NCBI RefSeq assembly: GCF_014656415.1 | Contig: NZ_BNCJ01000002.1 | Location: 1-64,000 of the forward strand | Reading direction: 5' to 3' | Origin: Seohaeicola zhoushanensis | Lineage (GTDB): Bacteria > Pseudomonadota > Alphaproteobacteria > Rhodobacterales > Rhodobacteraceae | DNA: 64,000 bases | Part shown: positions 1 through 7,551 of the stretch, piece after piece | How positions within the stretch are numbered: position 1 is the first letter of the stretch | Layout: each line of letters begins with the position of its first letter | The notes under the pieces: model-generated | Told to the model about the DNA's origin: nothing | What the model saw: the letters and a program-made list of their open reading frames with translations, nothing else | Databases searched by the model: none | Made by a program: the position numbers and the translations under genes

Positions 1-322
1 GCTTGAGTATCCCAAACCGCATGGGCCGGCCCGGATACACAAAGTTCAGGACACTCCCTTTGCTGCCCCTTTGGATCCGTCCGTGCACACGATTTTTCCT
101 ACTCTATTTCTGCCGAAATTTACATTCTTTATTAGACACCAACGCCAACGCATAACTTCCCAGAGGCCATCTCCATCCTCTCTGTCTGCGTCTAATGTGC
201 CAACCAGGCCCATGATTTTTCCGCGTGCGATGCGCCTGATACCGACACGTCAACGTCGAAGTCATCCAACCTCCGATGACTGGGCGCCCCGACCGTGGCG
301 CAAGGGGCCAATGGTAACCAGA
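1..322. other. Left-edge stretch without a recognisable gene
   Basis: I see no credible gene here. The only reading frame of any length (71-367, plus strand) is rich in Arg, Pro and Ser, matches no family I know, and overlaps the end of the well-supported gene that ends at 323. The first 150 bases are more AT-rich than the rest of the window. Confidence 0.5.
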
Positions 323-1657
323 CTAGCCCTCCGTGCTCGTATGATGAGCCGTGAAGGCATCGTCTAGCGTGTCCAGCAGGATCTGCGCCTCGGCTTCTCG
401 TATTACCAGGGGTGGACGTATCTTCAGGATATTGGCACCAGGGCCGGACGCGCTGATAAGCACGCCGTTGCGGCGGAGGTAGTTGACGACGAAGGTCGCC
501 AGTGCGGCGTCTGGCGCGTTCGTAGCTGTGTCGCTGACGCATTCCACTGCGAGGAACAGACCGGCGCCGCGCACTTGTGCGATCGCGGGGTGGTTGCGGG
601 CGATCGCTTCCAGCCCATTCTTGATGAAGGCGCCGGTGCTAAGGGAATTTTCCTGAAGATTCTCCTCGCGGATTACGTCGAGTACGGCCATGCCCGCAGC
701 TGCGGCCACAGGGTTGCCGCCGAAGGTATTGAAGTAGCGCGCCCGAGTGCCAAATTCCTGCACCAGCTCGGGCCGCATCGCCACGCCGGAGAGGGGAAAC
801 CCATTGCCCATCGGTTTGCCCATGGTGACCATGTCGGGTACGAGGTCGTGGCGCTGAAAGCCCCAGAACTTGTCGCCCGTTCGCCCAAAGCCGGGCTGGA
901 CTTCATCTGCGATGAACAGCCCGCCCTCGGAGCGGATCAGGTCCACTGCGGGCTGTAGGAAGCCTGCCGGATCCGGATACAACCCGTCGCTTGAAAAGAT
1001 CGTATCGACAAGAAATGCCGCCGGTTCGATGCCATCAGCACGCATCTCGGCGATTGCCTGGGCGAGGTCGTCCGCCAGTTTTGCACCCTGCTCGGTCGGT
1101 GACACCCGCAGTCCGTCGGGCGCGTCGATTAGGCGGACACGGGAGGTGCGTGGCACAAAATCCCCGAGGGAGGGCGAAAGCTCAGATACCGACTCGGTGA
1201 CGCCGTGATAGGCGAGCCGGGTGATGATGACGCCCTGCCGGCCGGTAACGCGGCGCGCAATGCGCAGGGCCAGGTCATTGGCCTCGGAACCGGTGCAGGC
1301 GAACATCATGTGCCCCAGCGCGTCGGGCATGGTGGCCAGCAGGCGCTCGGCATAGGTTACGATGCTGTCATGCAGGTAGCGTGTGTGTGTGTTCAGAACC
1401 GCCGATTGCGCGGCAATCGCCTGCACCACGCGCGGGTGGCAATGGCCCATCGAAGCGACATTGTTATAGGCATCGAGATACCTGCGCCCCTGCTTGTCCC
1501 ACAGCCAAACGCCTTCGCCTCGGATGATGTGAAGCGGTTCCTCGTAGAACAGGCGATAAGCCGGACCGAGCGCCTTCTCTCGCCGGGCGATCAGTTCGCG
1601 ATCCTCGGTTGGGAGGCGGTCAGCACCGGATTGGTCGAAAGCGTTGATCATGGTCAT
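323..1657 (-). CDS. Class III PLP enzyme, phospho-lyase-like (AGXT2L-type)
   Basis: This 444-residue protein is a fold-type I PLP enzyme of the class III aminotransferase family. Visible landmarks are the cofactor-binding 'CTGSEAND' near residues 121-128, 'DEVQPGFGR' with the pyridine-N Asp at 251, and the Schiff-base Lys281 in 'TMGKPMGNGFP'. From memory of the family, the N-terminal 'NNVASMGHCHP' block and the 'GKPMGNG' block look more like the human ethanolamine-phosphate and 5-phosphohydroxylysine phospho-lyases than ordinary transaminases. Those enzymes eliminate phosphate and ammonia from phosphorylated amino alcohols. The start at 1657 is chosen because it forms an ATGA overlap with the upstream kinase gene; a longer open frame to 1792 has no matching N-terminus. 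The adjacent kinase supports the phospho-lyase reading. A plain omega-transaminase remains possible. Confidence 0.87.
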   Translation of the reverse strand: MTMINAFDQSGADRLPTEDRELIARREKALGPAYRLFYEEPLHIIRGEGVWLWDKQGRRYLDAYNNVASMGHCHPRVVQAIAAQSAVLNTHTRYLHDSIVTYAERLLATMPDALGHMMFACTGSEANDLALRIARRVTGRQGVIITRLAYHGVTESVSELSPSLGDFVPRTSRVRLIDAPDGLRVSPTEQGAKLADDLAQAIAEMRADGIEPAAFLVDTIFSSDGLYPDPAGFLQPAVDLIRSEGGLFIADEVQPGFGRTGDKFWGFQRHDLVPDMVTMGKPMGNGFPLSGVAMRPELVQEFGTRARYFNTFGGNPVAAAAGMAVLDVIREENLQENSLSTGAFIKNGLEAIARNHPAIAQVRGAGLFLAVECVSDTATNAPDAALATFVVNYLRRNGVLISASGPGANILKIRPPLVIREAEAQILLDTLDDAFTAHHTSTEG

Positions 1658-2718
1658 GGGATCTGCTCCGGTTGCAGGGCGGCGAGCGCGGCCTGGTTGC
1701 CCATTCGGTCCAGCGTCGTCAGACCACGCAGCGATGCGGCGGCATTGCGGCGGATATAGCTGGCGTTTTCGGGATAGCGACGGGCACGCCACGCTCCGAC
1801 AGCGAGAGTCGTGGCATGGCGCAGGCGCATCAAATCGGGCAGAAGGGCGAACTCATCATCCGTTAGCGGCAACTGGGTCGCGTAGCCCGCAATCAGGCGC
1901 GCAACGGCGGCCAGAGGCTGCGGCCCGTTCTGTACATGATAGGAACATGCCACGGCCAGGTCGCAGGCGATGGGCGTATGCACCATATCGCCGAAATCGA
2001 TCACCCCGGTCAGACGGGTCGCGGCCGGCGTGTCGACCAGTAGGTTGTGGGGATTAAAGTCATTATGCACGACCTGTGCCCGCAGGCGGGTCAGGCGCGG
2101 CGCGATCTCTGCCTCGAACTGGTCTATCAGACGTGTCAGACGGCGGTGCAGATCGGGCTCCTCCACCGCGTCCAGCATTGGGCGAAGCCGGTGCGCCTGC
2201 TTGATGTCCCACTGCAGGACATGGTCGCTGGCCGGGTGGGTGAAACCCTGCAGGCCAACGGTCAGGCGGGCCAGCAGGGCGCCGATGCGGTAGTGGAGGG
2301 TCGAAGCGGTCCCGGCCGAGCTGAGCGTAGTGCCGTCCAGGAAGGTAAGCAGGCGCACGACATGTGCCTTCCCGTCAGACAGCGAAACGAGCTGCGATGG
2401 CGCTCCGTTCCGAGCCGGCAGGACATGCGGTACTGGAAGGCCTGGATCGACGCGGGCCAAGTGCAGCAAGGCCGCTGTTTGCATCTCGGTAACCCCGCGA
2501 TCCTCGGCGGCATTGGTGATCTTGAGCAGCATCGGCGGGCCGACCTCGGGCGTGATGCGAAAGTTCGCATCTTTCTCGGCGTTGAGCCGCAGCACCTCGC
2601 CCCTGACATCGAAAAGTTCGTCGGCCATTTCCGCTGCCTGTTCGGGCGAAATGGTCAGGGCCGCGTGAGCCAGAAGATCGGGCGGAGTCTCCGGAAGGAA
2701 ACCTGGAGGTGGTCGCAT
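1654..2718 (-). CDS. APH-fold small-molecule kinase, hydroxylysine-kinase-like
   Basis: This 354-residue protein has the aminoglycoside/choline phosphotransferase fold. The catalytic loop 'VVHNDFNPHNLL' and the metal-binding 'GVIDFGDMVH' are both present near residues 225-255. The N-lobe blocks 'MLLKITNA' and 'HVVRLLTFLDG' resemble human hydroxylysine kinase (HYKK/AGPHD1), although this is a resemblance from memory and not a computed alignment. The start at 2718 shares one base with the stop of the deacylase gene (TGATG). Its own stop overlaps the phospho-lyase-like gene by four bases, so the two are translationally coupled. A kinase that phosphorylates an amino alcohol, followed by a lyase that removes the phosphate, would be a coherent two-step module. 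The substrate is inferred. Confidence 0.85.
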   Translation of the reverse strand: MRPPPGFLPETPPDLLAHAALTISPEQAAEMADELFDVRGEVLRLNAEKDANFRITPEVGPPMLLKITNAAEDRGVTEMQTAALLHLARVDPGLPVPHVLPARNGAPSQLVSLSDGKAHVVRLLTFLDGTTLSSAGTASTLHYRIGALLARLTVGLQGFTHPASDHVLQWDIKQAHRLRPMLDAVEEPDLHRRLTRLIDQFEAEIAPRLTRLRAQVVHNDFNPHNLLVDTPAATRLTGVIDFGDMVHTPIACDLAVACSYHVQNGPQPLAAVARLIAGYATQLPLTDDEFALLPDLMRLRHATTLAVGAWRARRYPENASYIRRNAAASLRGLTTLDRMGNQAALAALQPEQIP

Positions 2719-4007
2719 CAGGGTTCCACCGGCTCGACGCCGCACCACTCGGCTATGAACAGTGCCATTGCAGTCGTGATGCGCTTGACTGACGACAAGC
2801 TGACACATTCGTCGATGCCATGGATGTTGCGCGACACCGGGCCGTAGCAGAGCGCCGGGATCTTGTTGTAAAGCGCGTATACGCGGGTATCGAGGTATCC
2901 TGCCGTCATGAAGGACTTGAGCGGCGCACCAATGGCGGATTCGTGGGCGCGGCTCAGTACCAATTCCGCGTCGCTGCCGGGCTCCAGCACGTATCCCTCG
3001 GCGAAGAACCCGTTGAATACCACTTGCGGCGGGTTGTTCGACAGGAAGGCGTCACCCTTGGCAAAGGTGGCAATGCGGTCCTGGATTTCCCGCGCTGCAT
3101 CTTCGGCGCTGCGACCGGGATAGATGGATACTCGGCAATCCATGTTGCACCAACTGGGGACGGAGGAGGCCCAATCGCCGCCTTCGATCTTTCCGATATT
3201 CAGGTTGATCGGATGGTCTTCGGACTCGAAGTGGGGATGATTGACCTTGTCGGTGTTCCACTCCGCTTCCATTTCGCGCAGGGCTGCCATCACGCGGGTT
3301 GCGCCGTCGATCGCATTGGCGCCTTCGCCCATCTCGCGCACATGCACCGGCACGCCACGCACCTGCACCTGGAACCACAGCACGCCGGTATTGGCACGCA
3401 CCAGCATTTCGTCCTCGGGCTCGGGGATCAGCACGGCATCGGCCGAGTAGCCTTGCAGATAGGTCTGAAGGGCGCCGTTGCCGGTGCTTTCCTCTTCCAC
3501 GACCGATTGCACGTAGACTGTGGCTGCGGGTTGGAGGCCAATGCTGCGCAGCGCATCGAGCGCAAAAATATTGGCCGCGACGCCCGCTTTCATGTCGGCC
3601 GCGCCCCGGCCATACATCCAGTCGCCGTGAACCCTGCCGGAAAAGGGCGGGTCGGACCACATTTCAGGCAGCCCCTCGGGGACCACGTCCACATGCGCTT
3701 GAAGGATAAGCGAACGGCCCATTTCTTCGCGCGGGCGGTGGATGCCTACAACGATGGGGGCATCCGAATGGTCGTCCGAGAATTTCGAGCCGCCCTCATG
3801 GGTTGAGATGGCATTCCGGTCCATCCCGAAACGGTCCATCGCAAAGCCGCGCTTCCGCAGTTCCGAGAACAGGAAATCCTGGACCGGGTGTTCGCGCCCG
3901 CGCAGCGAGGGCATTCTGACAAGGGCTTGCGTAAAAGCGACCTGGTCATCGAACCTGTCAGAAACGGCTTTCTGAATACGGTCGCGCAGTTCGGGGTCAA
4001 GTGTCAT
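2718..4007 (-). CDS. M20 family metallo-deacylase/peptidase (ArgE/DapE type)
   Basis: This 429-residue protein belongs to the ArgE/DapE/ACY1 (M20) family of di-zinc amidohydrolases. Metal-binding landmarks run in the usual order: 'LQAHVDVVP' (His, Asp catalytic), 'GRGAADMKAG' (bridging Asp) and 'SVVEEESTGNGAL' (general base Glu plus ligand Glu). A ligand His lies in the C-terminal 'CYGPVSRNIHGIDE'. Residues of the dimerisation (lid) domain sit between the two catalytic halves. No signal peptide is visible, so it should act in the cytosol, removing an acyl or aminoacyl group from an imported substrate. The gene is in the middle of the five-gene minus-strand operon, 23 bases after the TPP-enzyme gene and overlapping the kinase gene by one base. 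Confidence 0.9.
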   Translation of the reverse strand: MTLDPELRDRIQKAVSDRFDDQVAFTQALVRMPSLRGREHPVQDFLFSELRKRGFAMDRFGMDRNAISTHEGGSKFSDDHSDAPIVVGIHRPREEMGRSLILQAHVDVVPEGLPEMWSDPPFSGRVHGDWMYGRGAADMKAGVAANIFALDALRSIGLQPAATVYVQSVVEEESTGNGALQTYLQGYSADAVLIPEPEDEMLVRANTGVLWFQVQVRGVPVHVREMGEGANAIDGATRVMAALREMEAEWNTDKVNHPHFESEDHPINLNIGKIEGGDWASSVPSWCNMDCRVSIYPGRSAEDAAREIQDRIATFAKGDAFLSNNPPQVVFNGFFAEGYVLEPGSDAELVLSRAHESAIGAPLKSFMTAGYLDTRVYALYNKIPALCYGPVSRNIHGIDECVSLSSVKRITTAMALFIAEWCGVEPVEP

Positions 4008-4030
4008 GAGGGATCCTTTGGCCAGTTGCT

Positions 4031-5593
4031 TCAGATCATGGCTTCGATCAGGAAGGGGCCGGGTTCGGACATCGCTTGTTTCAGCGTGCGCATGAAGTCC
4101 TGCGCGTCCTCGACCCGACGGGCCGGAACGCCCATGCCCTTGGCAAGCGCCACGAAATCCAGGTCGGGCCGATCGAGATTGAGCATGCTCAGCGCATCTG
4201 GGCCCGGTTGGGCGCCGACGTTGTGAAGCTCACCCTTCAGGATGTCATAGGCGCGGTTGGCGAGGATCACGGTGGTCACATTTGCGCCTTCGCGAGCCTG
4301 CGTCCACAAACCCTGCAACGTATACATGGCCGATCCGTCAGCCTGAAGCGCGATCACCGGTCGGTCCGGGCAGGCGATGGCTGCACCCGCCGAAAGCGGA
4401 ATGCCGATGCCGATCGAACCGCCGGTCAGCGCTAGCCAGGAGTTGGGCGCCGCGCTATCGCCGGATGGAAAGATGATACCGCTCGACGAGACGGCCTCGT
4501 CGATGACGATGGCACCTTCGGGGAGCGTGTTGGACAGGACGGCGCCGATGACTTCGGCGGTGAGCTTGCCAGCCTGCGGTACCGGTGGCGGTGCATTGTC
4601 GCGCGGGGTGACTGCGCGTGCGCCGACCCGATCAGCAAGCGCAGCGATGGCGGCAGGGCCATCGCCATCAACGTCAGCGAGAACGGTTGTCCTGCAGGTT
4701 TCGGGCAGCAGCAGGCTGGGTTTGCCCGGATAGGCGAAGAACGCTACCGGCGGCTGGGTTTCCACTAGGATTGCGCGAGCATACGGGGCCAGCGTTTCAA
4801 GAGCATCGTTGATCGGGTAGGGGATCTTTTTCATCGCCACGCGGCCATGACCGCGCTCCATCCGTCGGTTCGAGACCGGAGCGAGAAGATCCGCCCCCGT
4901 CTTCTCGGCGATGCCTTGCAGGCGCGCCAGAGCGACAGTGTCCTCTAGCACGGACAGGCCGGCGATGATTACCGTCCTGTCTCCGCTTTCCAGCGCGGCG
5001 ACGGCGTCCGACAATGTATTCTCGTCCAGCGGGGCTGCGGCAGAGGGCGTAACCGGCTTGGCCACCTTTGCCCCTGCATCCCAACCGATATCGGCGGGTG
5101 CGATCAATGTGGCGATCCGGCCGGGCTTGCCCTTGGCCACGGCTAGGCCTTCCATCGCGTCGGCGGCAAAGCTCGCCGCGTCGCGGCCGGAACGCACCCA
5201 GTCGCTGAAGGGTCTGCAGGCGCCCTCCACATCAGCCGACAGCGGAGCGTCGTATTTCTGGTGGCGAAGCGCGTGATCCCCGACAAGGTTCAGCATCGGC
5301 ACCCGCGCCTTGCGGGCATTGTGAAGGTTCGCGGCAGCATTGGCGAAGCCGGGCGCGAGGTGCAGGAGCGTCACCGCCGGCTTGCCGGCCATGCGCGCGT
5401 AGCCGTCGGCGGCCGCCGTCACCACGCCCTCAAAAAGCCCCAGAACACAGCGCATGAGCTTCGTGCGGTCCAGCGCGTCGACGAATTGCATTTCCGAGGT
5501 GCCTGGATTGGCAAAGCAGACGTCGACGCCTTCGGCATGAAGACTGCGAACCACGCTTTCGGCGCCGTTCATCTCGTCAGGGCGAGAAGTCAT
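4031..5593 (-). CDS. Thiamine-diphosphate-dependent enzyme, acetolactate synthase large-subunit-like
   Basis: This 520-residue protein has the three-domain layout of ThDP decarboxylases and acetolactate synthases. The N-terminal Pyr domain carries the cofactor-activating Glu55 in 'GLFEGVV'. A central domain follows, and the C-terminal PP domain has the ThDP/Mg motif 'ADGSAMYTLQGLW' ending in 'ILANRAYDIL'. The usual GDG reads ADG here. At 520 residues it is shorter than catabolic AlsS or IlvB and closer to the benzoylformate-decarboxylase/IlvX-like group. No small regulatory subunit is encoded nearby, which argues against branched-chain biosynthesis. It starts at 5593 in an ATGA overlap with the deacetylase gene, so it belongs to the same operon. 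The substrate is unknown; a 2-oxo acid or aldehyde formed later in the pathway is plausible. Confidence 0.88.
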   Translation of the reverse strand: MTSRPDEMNGAESVVRSLHAEGVDVCFANPGTSEMQFVDALDRTKLMRCVLGLFEGVVTAAADGYARMAGKPAVTLLHLAPGFANAAANLHNARKARVPMLNLVGDHALRHQKYDAPLSADVEGACRPFSDWVRSGRDAASFAADAMEGLAVAKGKPGRIATLIAPADIGWDAGAKVAKPVTPSAAAPLDENTLSDAVAALESGDRTVIIAGLSVLEDTVALARLQGIAEKTGADLLAPVSNRRMERGHGRVAMKKIPYPINDALETLAPYARAILVETQPPVAFFAYPGKPSLLLPETCRTTVLADVDGDGPAAIAALADRVGARAVTPRDNAPPPVPQAGKLTAEVIGAVLSNTLPEGAIVIDEAVSSSGIIFPSGDSAAPNSWLALTGGSIGIGIPLSAGAAIACPDRPVIALQADGSAMYTLQGLWTQAREGANVTTVILANRAYDILKGELHNVGAQPGPDALSMLNLDRPDLDFVALAKGMGVPARRVEDAQDFMRTLKQAMSEPGPFLIEAMI

Positions 5594-6618
5594 CGAATCG
5601 CCTCGCGGAAGGTCGTCAGGAATGCGCGAGCATTGTCGGTCAGCGACGGCCCGAGATAACCGCCTTCCTGCACGAGCACAGTGGGCAGGTTCATCGCGGC
5701 CAGGCGCCGGGCCATTTCGGCAAAGCCCTCCGGGTACACGGCCACAGCCGCCAGCGGGTCGTCGGCAGCCATGTCGAACCCCAGCGAGACTACCAAAGCT
5801 TCGGCGCCGAAATCGCGAATTGCCGCCAGGCCTTTGTCGAGTGCGGCCAGAACATCGCTTTCGCCTGCGCCCTGTTCCAACAGGATGTTCATCGATGCGC
5901 CTTCGCCCTCACCTGCGCCGGTTTCGTCGGCATGGCCGAGGTAGAAGGTGGGATAGGTCTTCGGGTCCGGGTGCAGCGAGCAGAAGAAGATGTCGCCACG
6001 TTCGTAAAGGATGTCGAGGGAGCCGTTGCCGGTGTGCACGTCCACGTCGATTAGCGCCACTTTGCGGTATTTGCTGGTCAAGTGATGCGCGGCGATGCAG
6101 GCGTTGTTGAAGAAGCAGAACCCGTTGGAACAGTCGCGCATCGCATGATGTCCAGGCGGCCGACAGAGCGAATAGGCTGCACGCGCACCGGACAGAATTT
6201 CCTCGGCACCTTCTACGGCGGTCTGGGCAGACCAGTAGGCGGCGTCCCAACTGCCCGCGGTCAGCGGGGTCGAGGTGTCCGTCATCCACCAACCCAGCTG
6301 GCCGTGAATATCCTTCGGTTCCTTCCCGCGGCGTCGGCCCGGATGGGCCGTTGGAATCGCCAGCGCGTCGGGGCCGACGTCGGCGACGAAACGGGCATGG
6401 GCGTCGGGCAAGAAATCGACGTAATCAGGATTATGGACTGCCTTGATTGGCGCCAGCCCGTGGTCGCGCGGCGCGCTAATGCTGAAATCTTCGGCGATCA
6501 GCATATCGCGCAGCAGTTCTGCTCGGCGGGGCTGTTCCTGATGTGGCATTGCGGCGCCGCGACGGAAATAAATATCCGGCGCATGACCCAGCTGTCGAGC
6601 ATCGAAAAAGGCTTTCAT
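5590..6618 (-). CDS. Histone-deacetylase-family zinc amidohydrolase (APAH-like), copy 1
   Basis: This 342-residue protein belongs to the arginase/deacetylase superfamily, class II HDAC/acetylpolyamine amidohydrolase branch. Catalytic features are the paired His157-His158 in 'RPPGHHAM', the zinc ligands Asp193, His195 and Asp282 ('DVDVHTGNG', 'LGFDMAADDP') and the transition-state Tyr321 in 'QEGGY'. The spacing is almost the same as I recall for Mycoplana acetylpolyamine amidohydrolase. The expected reaction is removal of an acetyl group from an amine in the cytosol. The start at 6618 is preferred over the open frame to 6801, because the family N-terminus begins at 'MKAFFDARQ' and the extra 61 codons would run across the divergent promoter. 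It is the first gene of the minus-strand operon. Confidence 0.92.
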   Translation of the reverse strand: MKAFFDARQLGHAPDIYFRRGAAMPHQEQPRRAELLRDMLIAEDFSISAPRDHGLAPIKAVHNPDYVDFLPDAHARFVADVGPDALAIPTAHPGRRRGKEPKDIHGQLGWWMTDTSTPLTAGSWDAAYWSAQTAVEGAEEILSGARAAYSLCRPPGHHAMRDCSNGFCFFNNACIAAHHLTSKYRKVALIDVDVHTGNGSLDILYERGDIFFCSLHPDPKTYPTFYLGHADETGAGEGEGASMNILLEQGAGESDVLAALDKGLAAIRDFGAEALVVSLGFDMAADDPLAAVAVYPEGFAEMARRLAAMNLPTVLVQEGGYLGPSLTDNARAFLTTFREAIR

Positions 6619-6720
6619 GTTCAGACCATCCCTGACTGTTCTTAGAGCTCGCGGCTGGCCGATCGGTTTGCGCGCGGTCGGTGGCAGCATTGCAGTTTTA
6701 GTTTGCGGCTTCAACTCATA

Positions 6721-6737
6721 TGATGCATGATGCATCA
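6721..6737. promoter_or_regulatory. Inverted repeat in the divergent promoter, candidate GntR operator
   Basis: The site reads TGATGCA-TGA-TGCATCA, a perfect 7-3-7 inverted repeat. It lies 102 bases upstream of the deacetylase start (6618) and 47 bases upstream of the GntR regulator start (6785). Its size and dyad form match the operators usual for GntR/FCD regulators. The role is inferred from position and symmetry only. Confidence 0.6.
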
Positions 6738-6784
6738 AAATAGAAAGGGAGGGCGTTCGTCGTAAGCGCGGCGCCCAAAGCGAA

Positions 6785-7441
6785 ATGAAAGAGATCAGCA
6801 AGGATTCGCTCGGGGACGCGATCTATCGGCGGGTGTGCCAGGATCTGATGCGCGGCAAGCTCCGGCCGAATCAAAAGATTACGATTCGGGGGCTGGCCGA
6901 GGCGTTGGGCACCAGTTCCACGCCGGTGCGGGACGCCGTTCAGCGCCTGCTACGCGACAATGCTCTGGAGCAGCGCACCGTGCGCGACGTGCGTGTGCCT
7001 GTGCTTTCGGTCGAAGAGTATCTCGAGATCTCTCGAATCCGCGCGGAGCTTGAAGGGCTGGCCGCAGAGCGCGCCGCAATAATGGCGACGGACAAGGACG
7101 TCGCGCGGCTGCAGCGGCTGGTGGAGCGGAACGCCGAAGCGATTGACGCCAAGCGGTGGTCGCAGGCGAACGAGTTGAACCAGCAGTTTCACTTCGCCCT
7201 TGCCGAGATCGCGAACATGCCGGTGCTTCTGAGCATGCTCGGGCAGCTCTGGCTTCGCATGGGGCCGTTGCTATCGGGATATTTCTCAACGGCCACGCAG
7301 GACATGGTCAAACGCCACCACATCATCGTCGCCGCCTGTGCGAAGGGTGAATCCGAGCTGGCCCGCGATGGGATGCGAGAAGATATCATAATGGCAAGAG
7401 AGGGGATCGTTGCATACATCAAAACGCTGAGCTCCGCCTGA
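6785..7441 (+). CDS. GntR family transcriptional regulator, FCD subfamily
   Basis: This 218-residue protein has an N-terminal winged helix-turn-helix (about residues 8-75, with 'IRGLAEALGTSSTPVRDAV' as the recognition region). An all-helical FCD ligand-binding domain follows (about 80-215). FCD landmarks are 'ISRIRAELEGLAAERA' and the later 'FHFALAEIA', whose His belongs to the metal/ligand site. FCD regulators commonly repress sugar-acid or amino-acid catabolic genes and are released by an intermediate. The gene is divergent from the deacetylase-to-lyase operon and is followed 110 bases later by the peptide-type ABC importer. It probably controls both arms through the inverted repeat at 6721-6737. 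Confidence 0.93.
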   Translation: MKEISKDSLGDAIYRRVCQDLMRGKLRPNQKITIRGLAEALGTSSTPVRDAVQRLLRDNALEQRTVRDVRVPVLSVEEYLEISRIRAELEGLAAERAAIMATDKDVARLQRLVERNAEAIDAKRWSQANELNQQFHFALAEIANMPVLLSMLGQLWLRMGPLLSGYFSTATQDMVKRHHIIVAACAKGESELARDGMREDIIMAREGIVAYIKTLSSA

Positions 7442-7551
7442 AGCGAGAGTCACGTCTCACGAGTCGGCACCGGCTGTCCTGCCATCAGCTTCTTTGTTCT
7501 GGTGAGGTTGGGGCAACTGAATTCAATCAATAACAACGACAGGGAAAATCA

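Noticed and set aside
2820-3806. 328-codon plus-strand open frame
   Set aside because: Antisense to the M20 deacylase gene; His/Gly/Val-rich without motifs.
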